From Mixta intestinalis (GTDB lineage: Bacteria > Pseudomonadota > Gammaproteobacteria > Enterobacterales > Enterobacteriaceae): DNA of 64,000 nt. The stretch lies in contig NZ_CP028271.1 in assembly GCF_009914055.1 (NCBI RefSeq), forward strand, positions 4,464,001 through 4,528,000. Direction: 5' to 3'. Below, in pieces: positions 36,479 through 44,702 of the stretch. The notes under the pieces were generated by a model. That model saw nothing but the letters and a program-made list of their open reading frames with translations, was not told the DNA's origin and did no database searches. Position 1 is the first letter of the stretch. The number at the start of each line of letters is the position of its first letter. Both the position numbers and the translations under genes were made by a program.

Positions 36479-37582
36479 TTAACGTGTAAACCGCATCGCG
36501 ATGCCTTTGGTCTGACAGGCCATCAGCAGGCCGGTATAGTCAAGCTCAAAACGCACCTTGTCACCTACTTTCAGCGGCTGCTGACAATCTTCGATATCGA
36601 CCAGCGTGTGATCGCTGGTCTGTCCCAGAATCTGGATGGTGTCATCGCAGGGGACGCAGTTATCGGAAGGCACATCCTGACGCCCGAAGGCCAGCAGTGC
36701 ACGCTTGCGTACGCCGTTATCAACAAAGGTTTTGCTTTGCAGGAACGCATCCACCCCCAGTTCGCCGACCGGTACCGTTGGTTTGCTGTTCAGCTCGATA
36801 ATTTCTGCTTCCAGGATGTACATATCGGAGCAGGCTTTATCGACCGGTTTCTGTGAATGATGGAACTCATCCAGATATTTCATCTCCACGTACTCGATGC
36901 CGAACTCGTGCAGCCCGCCGATACGCAGATGGTTCAGTCCCTGCGGCCAGATACCCTTATCCAGCAGATGATAGCTGGTGCAGTTACCGGCGGAGAGACG
37001 ACGTATCGCAATACCGCTGTCTGCCTCCAGCCGCGCGGCCAGCGCCAGGAAATCGTCGCCGTTTTTCACCGTCGGCAGCACGGTGCCGTAGCAGTTAAAG
37101 TTGGTGCCAAGACCATACAGATCGAGGCCGGGCAGCGATGCAATCAGCTTGATGGTATCGAGAATAGTCGCGTAGTCGCTAAACCAGATACCCTCGCGCA
37201 GATCGCCCATATCGACCATCAGCAAGACCTGATGCGTTTTGCCCTGTTTCTGCGCTTCCTGTGACAGGGCGCGCAGCACGGTAGCATCGCTGTTCAGGCT
37301 GATATCCGCGTAGCGAACCACGTCTTCGATTTCGCTCAGGCACGGGCTACGCAGCAGGCAGGTGGTGCAGCCGATATGACGAATCTTTTTCAGGTTATAG
37401 GTGCGTGATTCCGCTATTACCTGAATGCCGCCGTTGAAAACCGCCTGTGCGGTTTCAACGCAGCCGTCAAAAACTTTATTCACCGCCATCACCTCGATGC
37501 CGCTGCTTGCCAGCAGCGCCTTCTCGATGCGCGCGTTCTCTTCCAGTTTGCGTAAGTTAATTTCCAGAACTGGCATGTACAT
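36479..37582 (-). CDS. Fold-type III PLP amino acid racemase (alanine/ornithine racemase family)
   Basis: This 367-residue enzyme has the alanine-racemase-like barrel. The PLP lysine is K36 in VMAVNKV, followed by VIAESRTYNLKKI (about 54-66). GLGTNFNCYG, SAGNCTSYHLL and RIGGLHEFG are blocks of the ornithine/alanine racemase family. The frame is open to 37615, but ATG at 37582 follows GGGAGGAAAATAAG, so it is chosen. It lies between two permease genes and downstream of a decarboxylase related to D-ornithine/D-lysine decarboxylase. Converting the L to the D form (or the reverse) of a basic amino acid fits the operon. The substrate is inferred. Confidence 0.83.
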   Translation of the reverse strand: MYMPVLEINLRKLEENARIEKALLASSGIEVMAVNKVFDGCVETAQAVFNGGIQVIAESRTYNLKKIRHIGCTTCLLRSPCLSEIEDVVRYADISLNSDATVLRALSQEAQKQGKTHQVLLMVDMGDLREGIWFSDYATILDTIKLIASLPGLDLYGLGTNFNCYGTVLPTVKNGDDFLALAARLEADSGIAIRRLSAGNCTSYHLLDKGIWPQGLNHLRIGGLHEFGIEYVEMKYLDEFHHSQKPVDKACSDMYILEAEIIELNSKPTVPVGELGVDAFLQSKTFVDNGVRKRALLAFGRQDVPSDNCVPCDDTIQILGQTSDHTLVDIEDCQQPLKVGDKVRFELDYTGLLMACQTKGIAMRFTR

Positions 37583-37583
37583 C

Positions 37584-39005
37584 TTATTTTCCTCCCACGA
37601 CGCCCAGGCGGGCATTGCGTTTTTGCGCCCGGTGATAGATCCATTCGGCTACGATAACGGCCAGCAGCGCACCGCCGACGATTTTTCCGGCGTACTGGAA
37701 GTAGCCACCCATATCGATCTGAGAAGGCGGAATGAACAGCAGCGCAACGGCGAAGGCGATGGATAAAAAGCCCAGGGCTGGCAGCACGGCAGGCAGAATG
37801 GTGCCGGGAATTTTGAAGCTTCTTGGCGTATCCGGCTGCGTTTTACGCAGACGCCAGAAGGCCGGGAACATCACCAGATAAGGGATAAAGTAGGTAACGG
37901 TCGTCAGCGCGGTCAGCATCCAGTAGGCGGCGGCTACGCTTGGAGAGATAAAGGTCGAGAAGCAGAGCACGGTAACGATAATCGCCTGCACCGTCAGCGC
38001 AAAGGCGGGCGTTTTCCAGGTGGGATGCAGACGGCTGATGCGTTCGCCCAGCAAATTATCTTCGCGGGACGCTTCCTGTAGCATATAGATCGGGCCAACC
38101 AGCCAGGAGTTAATCTGGCCCAGCGCGCCGAAGAACATACAGATCGCCATGACCGGAATCAGCCACGGCATATGCAGCGTTGCAGCGGCAGCCTGCATCG
38201 CCTGCATCACCCCGGCAACTATGTCGGTTTCGCCAGCGGGCAGCAGCGTGTTCAGCGCCCAGGTACCAATCATATAGATACCCACGATGACGGCAGCGGA
38301 AACCGCCATCGCGCGCGGGAAGTCACGCTGCGGATTGCGCGTACGTCCGGCAATCATCGGCGCCACTTCCAGACCGGCAAAGGCAAACATCATGCTGGAA
38401 AGGAAAACGATGGTATCCCAGTGGCTAAGATCGGGGATCCAGTTATGCACGGTGCTGTAGTCGGTCTGCATTTTATGACCGGTAACCAGCCATACGATCG
38501 CCAGCAGAATCAAAATGGCGGAAGGAATAAACACGCCGCACCAGGCGCTGACGCTGTTGATGATTTTGGTCCATTCCATACCGCGGATATTCATCAGCGT
38601 CAGCAGCCAGAAAATCACCGCAGAGCCGATACCGATAAAGGCTTTGTTTTCCGCCAGGCCGCCGCCAAACATATAGCCAATGGCGGTAAAACCGAATTGC
38701 AGCATCAGCGGGAAGAACAGCACGCAGGAAAAAAGGAAACAGACGACGACAATCCAGGCGATACGTTTGCCGAACGCCTCTTTGATCCAGACAAAAATAC
38801 CGCCATCTTTGGGCCAGCCGGTAGAAAGCTCACCGCAGACCATCGCCAAAGGGAAAAACAGGCAGAAGGCCGCAATGATCCACAGCAGCATTGCGGATGC
38901 GCCATAGGGCGCGACGTTCGGAATTTGCCGCAAACTCAGAATGGCAATGACATTCATAAATACAATGTCTTTAATGCCCAGTAAGCCAGAATTATTACTA
39001 CTCAT
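37584..39005 (-). CDS. Amino acid antiporter/permease, GadC-like (APC superfamily)
   Basis: This 473-residue protein has about twelve membrane segments and resembles the glutamate:GABA antiporter group. NVIAILSLRQIPNVAPYGASAML in helix 1, GELSTGWPKDGGIFVWIKEAFG around helices 2-3 and FAFAGLEVAPMIAGRTRNPQRDFPRA in helix 6 are characteristic. Members often exchange an amino acid for its decarboxylation product. It directly follows a PLP decarboxylase gene, so substrate:amine exchange is the natural reading. ATG at 39005 has AGGAGATAGCC upstream. Its stop is one base from the racemase start codon, indicating coupled translation. Confidence 0.85.
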   Translation of the reverse strand: MSSNNSGLLGIKDIVFMNVIAILSLRQIPNVAPYGASAMLLWIIAAFCLFFPLAMVCGELSTGWPKDGGIFVWIKEAFGKRIAWIVVVCFLFSCVLFFPLMLQFGFTAIGYMFGGGLAENKAFIGIGSAVIFWLLTLMNIRGMEWTKIINSVSAWCGVFIPSAILILLAIVWLVTGHKMQTDYSTVHNWIPDLSHWDTIVFLSSMMFAFAGLEVAPMIAGRTRNPQRDFPRAMAVSAAVIVGIYMIGTWALNTLLPAGETDIVAGVMQAMQAAAATLHMPWLIPVMAICMFFGALGQINSWLVGPIYMLQEASREDNLLGERISRLHPTWKTPAFALTVQAIIVTVLCFSTFISPSVAAAYWMLTALTTVTYFIPYLVMFPAFWRLRKTQPDTPRSFKIPGTILPAVLPALGFLSIAFAVALLFIPPSQIDMGGYFQYAGKIVGGALLAVIVAEWIYHRAQKRNARLGVVGGK

Positions 39006-39114
39006 GGCTATCTCCTGTTAACTATGTCGGGGCATCGCTGCCCATCTTAAACGGCCTGAAAAACCGGGCAGCGCAGTGCTGCGCCACACCGGTTAAGGCC
39101 TCAGAAACGGATAC

Positions 39115-40512
39115 TTAATAGATGTCGTAACCGACCATGTCCTGATAGGTATCTTCGCGACGAATGAGGCGGTCTTTGCCGTCTTTATCAATCATTACCA
39201 CCGCGGTACGCGGGCGGTTGTTATAAACGGTCTGGCTTTCGATGGTGTAGGCACCGGCGTCAAGGAAGGCGACGATATCGCCAACCTGAGTGGTTTTCGG
39301 CATCAGGAACTCTTCGCCTTTCACGCCAACGTGGAAATAGTCGCCGCCGTCGCACAGCGGGCCGGCCAGTTTGATCCAGTCGTCGTGCGCTTCGGTGATG
39401 CGGGAAGCGTTGTAAACATAGAAGAACCAGTCGAAGTGCTGACTGTCAGAGAGCACGCTGTAGCCTGCGTCAACAAATTTCCATTCAACGTGGCACTCGA
39501 CGTTACCGTCCAGGTCGTAGTTGGTTTTGCGTTTTTCACAGGAGACTTCGGTCAGCAGCACGGCAGCAGAACCGGTAACTTTACGGCCCGGTTCGATGCA
39601 GATTTCGATATCGGTACGCCATTTATGTACTTCAGAAATCACCGCGTCAGCGAAGTCCTGCGCGGTGATACCGGCATACATATTGTCTTCCAGCGGATTA
39701 CCGTTTTCTTCATCATATTTGTAAGGAACCGGAATACCGCCGCCGACGTTGATCAGATCGAACTTGATGCCCAGCACTTCTTCCAGGCGACGGGATTCGT
39801 CTACCAGTACTTTGGTGGCTTTAGCGAAAGGTTCTGATTCCGGCACCTGATCGCCAACGTGCATATGCAGGCCGCGCAGATGAACGTAAGGCATTTCCAG
39901 AATGCGACGGCAGGTTTCTTCCGCCTGCTCCAGATCCAGACCAGATTTCGCGTGGAACGCGGTTACCAGTTCCGCATGGGTTGCGGAAGGCACGTTCGGT
40001 TCAACGCGTACGCAGACGTTGGCGGTTTTTTTCAACTTGCGGGAGATGCGATCGATATGATCCAGTTCGTACAGGCTGTCTACGTTGATCAGATAAAGAT
40101 CGTTAGCGATAGCGTATTCCAGATCGGCCGGTTTTTTTACCACGCCGTTGAAAACGATCTGATCGCCACGGAAGCCGATCTCCAGGCATTTACGCACTTC
40201 GTACTGGGAGTTAGCTTCGGCGCAGATACCGGCATCACGAATCGCCTGCAACACGCCCATGACGGAACAGGTTTTAGATGCGAAAAAGGTTTTGGTATTT
40301 TTGTGTGCGGCAAAGGCCTGCTGGATTTCTTTGATGTTGCGAACGATTTCTGGTTCAGAGAAAACATAGAATGGTGTTGGGTAACGGCGAGCCAGTTCAT
40401 CCAGATCGACGCCTTCAAACAAGAGATGGCCATCGCGCTGTTGGAAACGACGATCTTTTTCGAAAGTCTGTTGACGCAACTGGTTATAGTTTTGAACAGT
40501 AGTATCGGACAT
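39115..40512 (-). CDS. dokD: Fold-type III PLP decarboxylase, D-ornithine/D-lysine decarboxylase (DokD)-like
   Basis: This 465-residue enzyme is of the diaminopimelate/ornithine decarboxylase fold. The PLP lysine is K80 in KTFFASK and the glycine-rich phosphate loop is INVGGGIPVPYKY. The dimer-interface aspartate region LCDGGDYF replaces the usual CDSxD of housekeeping LysA. It resembles Salmonella STM2360 (DokD), reported to act on D-ornithine and D-lysine. The racemase and two permeases in the same operon, and a divergent sigma-54 activator, match that setting. It is the promoter-proximal gene, with AGAGGG before ATG at 40512. A role as biosynthetic LysA is unlikely. The name rests on remembered similarity. 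Confidence 0.75.
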   Translation of the reverse strand: MSDTTVQNYNQLRQQTFEKDRRFQQRDGHLLFEGVDLDELARRYPTPFYVFSEPEIVRNIKEIQQAFAAHKNTKTFFASKTCSVMGVLQAIRDAGICAEANSQYEVRKCLEIGFRGDQIVFNGVVKKPADLEYAIANDLYLINVDSLYELDHIDRISRKLKKTANVCVRVEPNVPSATHAELVTAFHAKSGLDLEQAEETCRRILEMPYVHLRGLHMHVGDQVPESEPFAKATKVLVDESRRLEEVLGIKFDLINVGGGIPVPYKYDEENGNPLEDNMYAGITAQDFADAVISEVHKWRTDIEICIEPGRKVTGSAAVLLTEVSCEKRKTNYDLDGNVECHVEWKFVDAGYSVLSDSQHFDWFFYVYNASRITEAHDDWIKLAGPLCDGGDYFHVGVKGEEFLMPKTTQVGDIVAFLDAGAYTIESQTVYNNRPRTAVVMIDKDGKDRLIRREDTYQDMVGYDIY

Positions 40513-40567
40513 AACACCCTCTGCAATCTATTTATTGTCTACATATAAAAGTTTTCCCTCTCTCTAT

Positions 40568-40583
40568 GGCAACAACCGTACCA
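40568..40583 (-). promoter_or_regulatory. Sigma-54 promoter of the decarboxylase operon
   Basis: TGGTACGGTTGTTGCC on the minus strand matches TGGCACG-N4-TTGC with one change and has the invariant GG-N10-GC. Transcription would start near 40557, about 45 bases before the decarboxylase ATG. A sigma-54 activator gene is divergent from it. Confidence 0.75.
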
Positions 40584-40664
40584 GTTTTTTTTATCCATAA
40601 AAATCAATAGTTTATATATTTCAGGCCGCGATAAATTTTGTCACTTAGTTTGCTATTCATCATA

Positions 40665-40682
40665 GTGACGAAAATTCGTCAC
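40665..40682. promoter_or_regulatory. Inverted repeat, probable activator-binding site (UAS)
   Basis: GTGACGAA and TTCGTCAC are separated by two bases, about 95-110 bases upstream of the sigma-54 core, the usual enhancer distance. A second half-site TTTTGTCAC lies at 40636-40644. The repeat is about 45 bases upstream of the activator start, so it may also autoregulate. Confidence 0.65.
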
Positions 40683-40725
40683 CGATATAATGGCGTCTCA
40701 ACAGATAAGACGCAGGATGATTCCT

Positions 40726-42153
40726 ATGGCATCCACTAACCGGGAACTGGCCGCTGCGCTGAAGATGTTTTCCCGCTTTTTTGATCTGATTCATCAGCCG
40801 CTGGCGGTCATTAATGAACGCGGCGAATACGTTTATTACAACCAGGAGAGCGCCGATCTCGATGGCTACACCATTGAGCGGGCGATGGGAAAACATCTGC
40901 TCGATGTTTATCCGACGATGAAGGAATCGCAGAGCACCATGCTCTCTTCGCTGAAAAACGGCGAGGAGTTTATCGGCCACTACCAAATCTATTACAACGC
41001 GCGCGGTCAGGCAGTTGATTATCAGCACTCGACGGCACCGCTCTATAACAGCCAGGGCGAAATGGTGGGCGTTATCGAAATCGGCAGGGATATGTCCGGC
41101 GTGCGGCGTTTACAGCAGCAGGTGGTGGAGCTGAACAGCCTGCTGTATGCCGATCGTCATGAGAAGCATCACGCTATCGTCACCGAAAACCCGGAGATGC
41201 TCAGCAACATCGAAAAGGGTAAACGCATGGCGGCCAGTGCTATTCCGGTCACCATCGTTGGCGAAACCGGCACCGGTAAGGAGCTGTTTTCACGCCTGAT
41301 TCATCAGTACAGCCCGCGCGCCGACAAGCCGTTTATCGCCCTGAACTGCGGCGCGCTGCCGCCGACGCTGATTGAAAGTACGCTGTTCGGCAGCGTGCGT
41401 GGGGCCTTTACCGGCGCGGAGAACAGCCAGGGCTATCTGGAACTGGCAAACGGCGGCACGCTGTTTCTCGATGAGCTGAATGCCATGCCGATGGAGATGC
41501 AGAGCAAGCTGCTACGTTTCCTGCAGGAGAAAACCTTCTGGAAACTGGGCGGCCAGCATCAGCAGAGCTCGGATGTGCGTATCGTTGCCGCCATGAACGA
41601 AGCGCCGCTCGAACTTATCCAGAAAGGGCGGCTGCGCGCCGATCTTTTCTATCGTCTGAGCGTGGGAATGCTGACCCTGCCGCCGCTCAGCAAACGCCCG
41701 GAAGATATTCCGCTGCTGGCAAACTATTTTATCGATAAATACCGCAACGATGTGCCGCAGGAGATTTATGGCCTGAGCGAAAAGGCCCGGCTGGCGCTGG
41801 TCAACCATCCCTGGCCCGGCAACGTTCGTATGCTGGAAAACGCTATCGTGCGCAGCATGGTGATGCAGGAAGAGGATGGCCCGCTGAAAACCATTGTCTT
41901 TGAAGAGGACAGCGGGTTCGATCTGAATAACGAGGAGCCTGAAACAAACCGCCCGCCTGCCGCCGCGATGTATGAGGCGAAGGGCTCGCTGGAAGCGCGC
42001 GTGGCGCAGTATGAAAAAAGCCTGATTGAGGCTGCGCTGGACAGCTATCAGGGCAATATCGCCGCCGCCGCACGCAGCCTGAATATTTCACGCACCACGT
42101 TGCAGTACAAAGTGCGCAAATATGGCATTCGCTTTGGCGTAATACACGGCTGA
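40726..42153 (+). CDS. Sigma-54-dependent transcriptional activator with PAS domain
   Basis: This 475-residue regulator has an N-terminal PAS sensor (about 10-115, with INERGEYVYYNQESADLDGYT). An AAA+ domain follows, with Walker A GETGTGKE, the sigma-54-contacting loop GAFTGA and Walker B TLFLDELNAMP. A Fis-type helix-turn-helix ends the protein (GNIAAAARSLNISRTTLQYKVRKYGI). In-frame upstream ATGs at 40690 and 40717 exist, but GCAGGA at 40712-40717 positions ribosomes on 40726. It is divergent from the decarboxylase operon, which carries a sigma-54 promoter, so it is almost certainly that operon's activator. PAS sensing of a basic amino acid is an inference. Confidence 0.9.
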   Translation: MASTNRELAAALKMFSRFFDLIHQPLAVINERGEYVYYNQESADLDGYTIERAMGKHLLDVYPTMKESQSTMLSSLKNGEEFIGHYQIYYNARGQAVDYQHSTAPLYNSQGEMVGVIEIGRDMSGVRRLQQQVVELNSLLYADRHEKHHAIVTENPEMLSNIEKGKRMAASAIPVTIVGETGTGKELFSRLIHQYSPRADKPFIALNCGALPPTLIESTLFGSVRGAFTGAENSQGYLELANGGTLFLDELNAMPMEMQSKLLRFLQEKTFWKLGGQHQQSSDVRIVAAMNEAPLELIQKGRLRADLFYRLSVGMLTLPPLSKRPEDIPLLANYFIDKYRNDVPQEIYGLSEKARLALVNHPWPGNVRMLENAIVRSMVMQEEDGPLKTIVFEEDSGFDLNNEEPETNRPPAAAMYEAKGSLEARVAQYEKSLIEAALDSYQGNIAAAARSLNISRTTLQYKVRKYGIRFGVIHG

Positions 42154-42251
42154 ACAGGGAACGCTTCAGATAAACAGAGGCAGCAACAAAAAACCGCCGT
42201 CGATAAAACGGGGCGGGTGAGGTGAACGCTGCCGCGACAGGCATTCGACAG

Positions 42252-42298
42252 CACCTTGCCCGCCGCAACGGAGGCGTCGTCGCGACGGGCAAGGGTGG
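42252..42298. terminator. Hairpin between the sigma-54 activator and fdhF
   Basis: CACCTTGCCCG pairs with CGGGCAAGGGTG across a GC-rich loop, followed by GTTTTA on the plus strand. It lies between convergent genes and can serve both. Confidence 0.6.
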
Positions 42299-42303
42299 TT
42301 TTA

Positions 42304-44463
42304 CTACTTAACGCTCTCTACCAGCGCGCTGTCACGCAGGTGCGCTTTCAGCTTGTGGTATTCCTCCGCTACGTAACGTTCCGCCGCCGCCTGGTCCGCT
42401 ATCGGTTCAAGACGCACCGCACAGTACTTGTACTCCGGCGTACGCGTGATCGGGCTAAGGTTTTCGCTGACCAGCTCATTACAGGCACCGATCCACCACT
42501 GATAGGTCATATAGATCGCGCCCTTGTTCGGACGATCGTTGACCAGCGCACGTGCGATAACTTTACCTGCACGGGAACTGATCCATACCAGCTGGTGGTT
42601 GACGATACCGAGCTGTTCCGCATCCTTACTGTTGATCTGCACGTAGCCTGGCTCATCGGCCAGCGTGGACAGCGCGCTACAGTTGCCGGTCATTGAGCGA
42701 CAGCTGTAGTGGCCTACCTCGCGTACCGTTGAGAGCACCAGCGGATACTCCTCGCTGAGGCTATCCTGCGGCGGCTGCCAGTCACAGGTAAAGAACGCCC
42801 CCAGCCCGTTCGGACGGTCGAACTTCTCGCCGTACAGCCACTGCGTGCCGGTATCCTCCGGCGATTCGTCACGGCATGGCCACTGCACATAGCCCAGCTC
42901 GCCCATCTTCTCGTAGGTTGCACCTTTAAAAGTGGGGCAGAGGCCGCGCAGCTCATCCCAGATCTGCTGGGTGTTCTCGTAGTGCATCGGATAACCCATG
43001 CGGGTCGCCACTTCACCGATAATTTGCCAGTCGGTCTTCAGATCCCACTTCGGTTCTACCGCTTTAAAGAAACGCTGGAAGCCGCGGTCCGCTGCGGTAT
43101 AAACGCCTTCATGTTCCCCCCATGAGGTGGAGGGCAGAATGACATCTGCTGCCGCGGCGGTTTTGGTCATAAAGATGTCCTGAACAATCACCAGCTCCAT
43201 ATCGGCAAATGCCTGACGCACCGCAGAGAGCTCTGCGTCGGTCTGTAAGGGATCTTCACCCATAATCCAGGCCGCCCGTACTTCGCCATGTTCTACGCGA
43301 TGAGGCAGCTCGCTGATGCGATAGCCCGGTTTCTCCGGCAGCGAAGGCACACCCCACGCTTTGGCGAATTTTTTCCGGTGCTTCGCATCGGTCACCGTTT
43401 GATAACCGGGGAAGGTATCCGGCAACGCTCCCATATCGCAGGCACCCTGTACGTTGTTTTGTCCACGTACCGGGTTAACGCCGGTGGCGTATTTGCCCAG
43501 GTGACCGGTCAACAACGCCAGGCTGGTGAGAGAACGCACCGTCTCCACGCCCTGATAGAACTGCGTTACGCCCATGCCCCAAAGGATAGTCGCGGTACGC
43601 GCGCTGGCGTACATGCGAGCGGCACGACGGATCTCTGCGGCGCTTACTCCGGTAATCTCGCTGACCGACTCCGGCGTATAGTTCGCGACGATTTTACGGT
43701 ACTCTTCAAAACCTTCGGTACGTGAATTGATGAAACTGGTGTTATGCAGTTTCTCCTCAATGATGACGTGACCGATGGCGTTAAGCAGCGCGATATTCGA
43801 GCCGTTCTTCAGCTGAATGTGTAAATCGGCCACGCGTGCGGTTTCAATACGCCGTGGATCGCAGACGATAATCTTAGCGCCTTTCTGTTTCGCCCTCAGT
43901 ACCCGGTTAGCGACAATCGGATGCGAATCCGCCGGGTTGTAGCCAAAAATAAACAGTAAATCTGTTTCTTCCATCTCTACGATGGAGTTACTCATCGCGC
44001 CATTGCCGACCGACTGGTGCAGACCTGCAACCGAAGGGCCGTGTCAAACGCGTGCGCAACAATCGACGTTATTCGTTCCCAGCACCGCGCGGGCGAATTT
44101 TTGCATCACATAGTTGGTTTCGTTGCCCGTGCCGCGCGAGGAGCCGGTGGTCATAATGGCGTCGGGGCCATACTTTTTCTTGATGGCGCTGAGGCGCTGC
44201 GCCACGTAATCCAGCGCATGCTCCCAGCTTACCGGCTCCAGTTGGCCGTCGCGCTGGCGACGAATCATCGGCGTGGTCAGGCGCGGGGTCAGCAGCTGGG
44301 TATCGTTCAAAAAGTCCCAGCCGTAATAGCCTTTCAGGCAAAGCGTTCCCTGATTATTTTTTCCTGCTGCGGGTTCCGCGCCGACAACGCGGTTATCTTC
44401 AACCAGCAGCCTCAGCTTGCAGCCAGAGGCGCAATAGGGACAGACGGTCATTACTTTTTTCAT
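42304..44463 (-). CDS. fdhF: Formate dehydrogenase H, selenocysteine and molybdopterin enzyme FdhF
   Basis: FdhF oxidises formate to CO2 and is a cytoplasmic molybdoenzyme with one 4Fe-4S cluster. An in-frame TGA at 44044-44046 is codon 140, the same position as selenocysteine 140 of E. coli FdhF, in the context CCARV-U-HGPSVAGLHQSVG. Reading through gives 719 residues (E. coli 715) with strong similarity end to end. The N-terminal cysteines VCPYCASGCK (8-17) and C42 bind the cluster. ATG at 44463 follows GGGGAG. A simple ORF search splits the gene at the TGA. In E. coli fdhF is reported to support formate-dependent urate breakdown, which fits its place here beside uacT, ssnA and ygfK. Confidence 0.95.
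44008..44046 (-). promoter_or_regulatory. SECIS element directing selenocysteine insertion
   Basis: Directly after the TGA codon the mRNA can fold with TTGCA pairing TGCA around a GGTC-containing apical loop, as in the E. coli fdhF SECIS. SelB would bind this loop to insert selenocysteine. Confidence 0.85.
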
Positions 44464-44563
44464 TATTTTCACTCCCCCTGACGTGATGAAAACGTGTCAG
44501 GTACTCTGGTTAAACGGCCGATGCGACAGCTATCCCGCTGCACGGCATCGGTCGGTGTCTTGC

Positions 44564-44698
44564 TTACATAAACAGCAACAGGTATTGAAAGCGGCTTTCG
44601 ATACCCAGCCGAATTGCTTCTGAAAGCGTGGCAAAAACCAGCAGCATGGCAATCGGCGTTAACAGGCGACAGAGCCAACGCAACAGTCGGGGATGCAT
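44564..44698 (-). CDS. Small membrane protein, 44 residues, between uacT and fdhF
   Basis: This short frame encodes MHPRLLRWLCRLLTPIAMLL at its start and ends QYLLLFM. A basic N-terminus is followed by one hydrophobic helix at about 12-30. Its ribosome-binding site (AGGAG) overlaps the stop codon of the upstream permease, and ATG comes four bases after that stop, an arrangement for coupled translation. No family is recognised. Single-helix proteins translated with a transporter often modulate it, so a role with the UacT-like permease is suggested. It could also be a spurious frame, but the Shine-Dalgarno placement argues against that. Confidence 0.55.
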   Translation of the reverse strand: MHPRLLRWLCRLLTPIAMLLVFATLSEAIRLGIESRFQYLLLFM

Positions 44699-44702
44699 GC
44701 GG

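Noticed and set aside
38172..38984. 270-codon plus-strand open frame
   Set aside because: It is antisense to the GadC-like antiporter and rich in His, Gln and Arg, as expected for the complement of membrane-protein codons.
42304..43995. Separate 563-codon gene starting MSNSIVEMEE
   Set aside because: It is the C-terminal part of fdhF after the selenocysteine TGA codon, not an independent gene.
44478..44540. Possible sigma-54 promoter directly before fdhF
   Set aside because: A GG-N10-GC spacing exists near 44523-44536, but the flanking bases do not resemble TGGCAC or TTGC. The uacT promoter probably serves fdhF.
44469..44678. 69-codon minus frame between fdhF and uacT
   Set aside because: It has no ribosome-binding site and overlaps the better-supported 44-codon membrane ORF in another frame.
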